The notes beneath the pieces were generated by a model, which saw nothing but the letters and a program-made list of their open reading frames with translations, was not told the origin of the DNA and searched no databases. The position numbers and the translations under genes were made by a program. Below, in pieces: positions 32,368-32,944 of a stretch of 32,944 nt of DNA. The first letter of the stretch is position 1, and each line of letters starts with the position of its first letter. The stretch lies in assembly GCA_003136355.1 (NCBI GenBank), contig PLED01000089.1, positions 1,010-33,953 on the forward strand, written 5' to 3'. The stretch is from Vulcanimicrobiota bacterium (lineage in GTDB: Bacteria > Vulcanimicrobiota > Vulcanimicrobiia > Vulcanimicrobiales > Vulcanimicrobiaceae).

Positions 32368-32944
32368 GGGACCTTCTGAAGCACGACGACGACCGGAAGC
32401 GCCAGGGTGTGCGGATAGATGTCGGTAGCGGCAAACGCCGACAGAACATAGTTTCCTGTGCCGTTTGCCAGCATCGTCTGCATTTGTGCGGCCGAGGGCG
32501 GCAGGGACTGCACGGCCTGCACGTTGCTCACGAAGTACGGAGGGAATCCATCGCTGGTCGCCTTCTGAGGAACAAAGTTCGCCAGCAACTCGTAAACGGC
32601 CAGCTTCGCGTTGACATTTTTTCCGCTCGGCACGCTTTCATAAGCGATCAGATCTCCGCGCTTGTACATCAAACGGTCCGGAATCGGCGGCGTGATTCCG
32701 AAGTGAACTTCGTCGCCAAGCTGCCCCGGGCGGCTCGCCGCGTACAGATTCTGATCCGCTGCCGCCAGCACAAGCACGTCACCTTCGGCCAGCGCGGCGC
32801 GCATCTCGGGACTATCCGCGTAATTGTCGAGCACCTGCTGCACGTCGGCCGGAGGTTTGAACGGGCGCAGCCCTAGCGGCGGATAAACTTGGTTTACATA
32901 AGCGACAGTTTGATCGTAGAGCTGCTTGTCCTGACGGCGCCGCA
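32364..32944 (-). CDS. Hypothetical protein, 3' part (runs off window end)
   Basis: The frame is open to the window edge, giving 192 visible residues with no start in view; internal GTG codons such as 32843 are not required. The visible part contains RPFKPPADVQQVLDNYADS, a strand-helix domain, and a C-terminal beta segment (LALPVVVVLQKVP). I do not recognise the family. It overlaps the YqgF-like gene by four bases and so belongs to the same transcript. Confidence 0.7.
   Translation of the reverse strand, partial: RRRQDKQLYDQTVAYVNQVYPPLGLRPFKPPADVQQVLDNYADSPEMRAALAEGDVLVLAAADQNLYAASRPGQLGDEVHFGITPPIPDRLMYKRGDLIAYESVPSGKNVNAKLAVYELLANFVPQKATSDGFPPYFVSNVQAVQSLPPSAAQMQTMLANGTGNYVLSAFAATDIYPHTLALPVVVVLQKVP

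Noticed and set aside
1-32944. CRISPR array, insertion sequence or prophage
   Set aside because: No regularly spaced repeats, transposase, integrase or terminal inverted repeats were found.

Overview
This GC-rich window is ordinary, dense bacterial chromosome with almost no intergenic DNA. It holds about 35 protein genes and no rRNA, tRNA, phage, insertion sequence or CRISPR array that I could recognise. The host looks like a rod-shaped diderm: RodA, a complete Min system including MinE, and a secreted protein with outer-membrane beta-barrel features (signal peptide, C-terminal Phe). The mixture of Min, MoxR/DUF58, cyclase-STAND and short-intergenic features would fit the Eremiobacterota/WPS-2 (Vulcanimicrobiota) area, but that assignment is an inference and not proven here.

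Layout. 1-6560 (mostly minus strand): 5' part of an RNase E/G gene with a structured leader, rodA, a glyoxalase-fold gene, a small hypothetical gene, a divergent nuclease-fold gene, then a tightly overlapping minC-minD-minD-minE operon with two MinD paralogs. 6763-9813 (plus): a secreted BepA-like M48 protease and a DUF697-like membrane protein. 9800-17755: an envelope module. An RDD protein diverges from a SpoIIM-like gene and an M48-like/RDD fusion with an Arg in place of the first zinc His. Facing these is a five-gene overlapping operon (polytopic membrane protein, DUF4129, DUF4350, MoxR ATPase, DUF58). 17806-19859: MOSC protein, a winged-helix regulator/membrane protein pair with a palindrome at its promoter, and a small secreted protein. 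19852-25074 (minus): dnaX-ybaB-recR followed by a large class III cyclase/STAND ATPase/TPR protein. 25199-28457 (plus): a RecQ helicase and a secreted protein. 28508-32944 (minus): a 55-residue membrane protein, a remnant of a glycosyltransferase 3' end, then glycosyltransferase, membrane-anchored TPR protein, beta-barrel-like protein, a YqgF/RuvX-fold nuclease and the 3' part of an unknown gene.

The most unusual points are the tandem MinD pair with an extended basic MinE, the His-to-Arg M48/RDD fusion inside the SpoIIM/MoxR/DUF58 module, a perfect 15-bp terminator hairpin buried in the coding end of the cyclase gene, a probable CTG start coupled to an upstream stop codon, and helically phased CCACA boxes (one a DnaA-box match) in front of minC.
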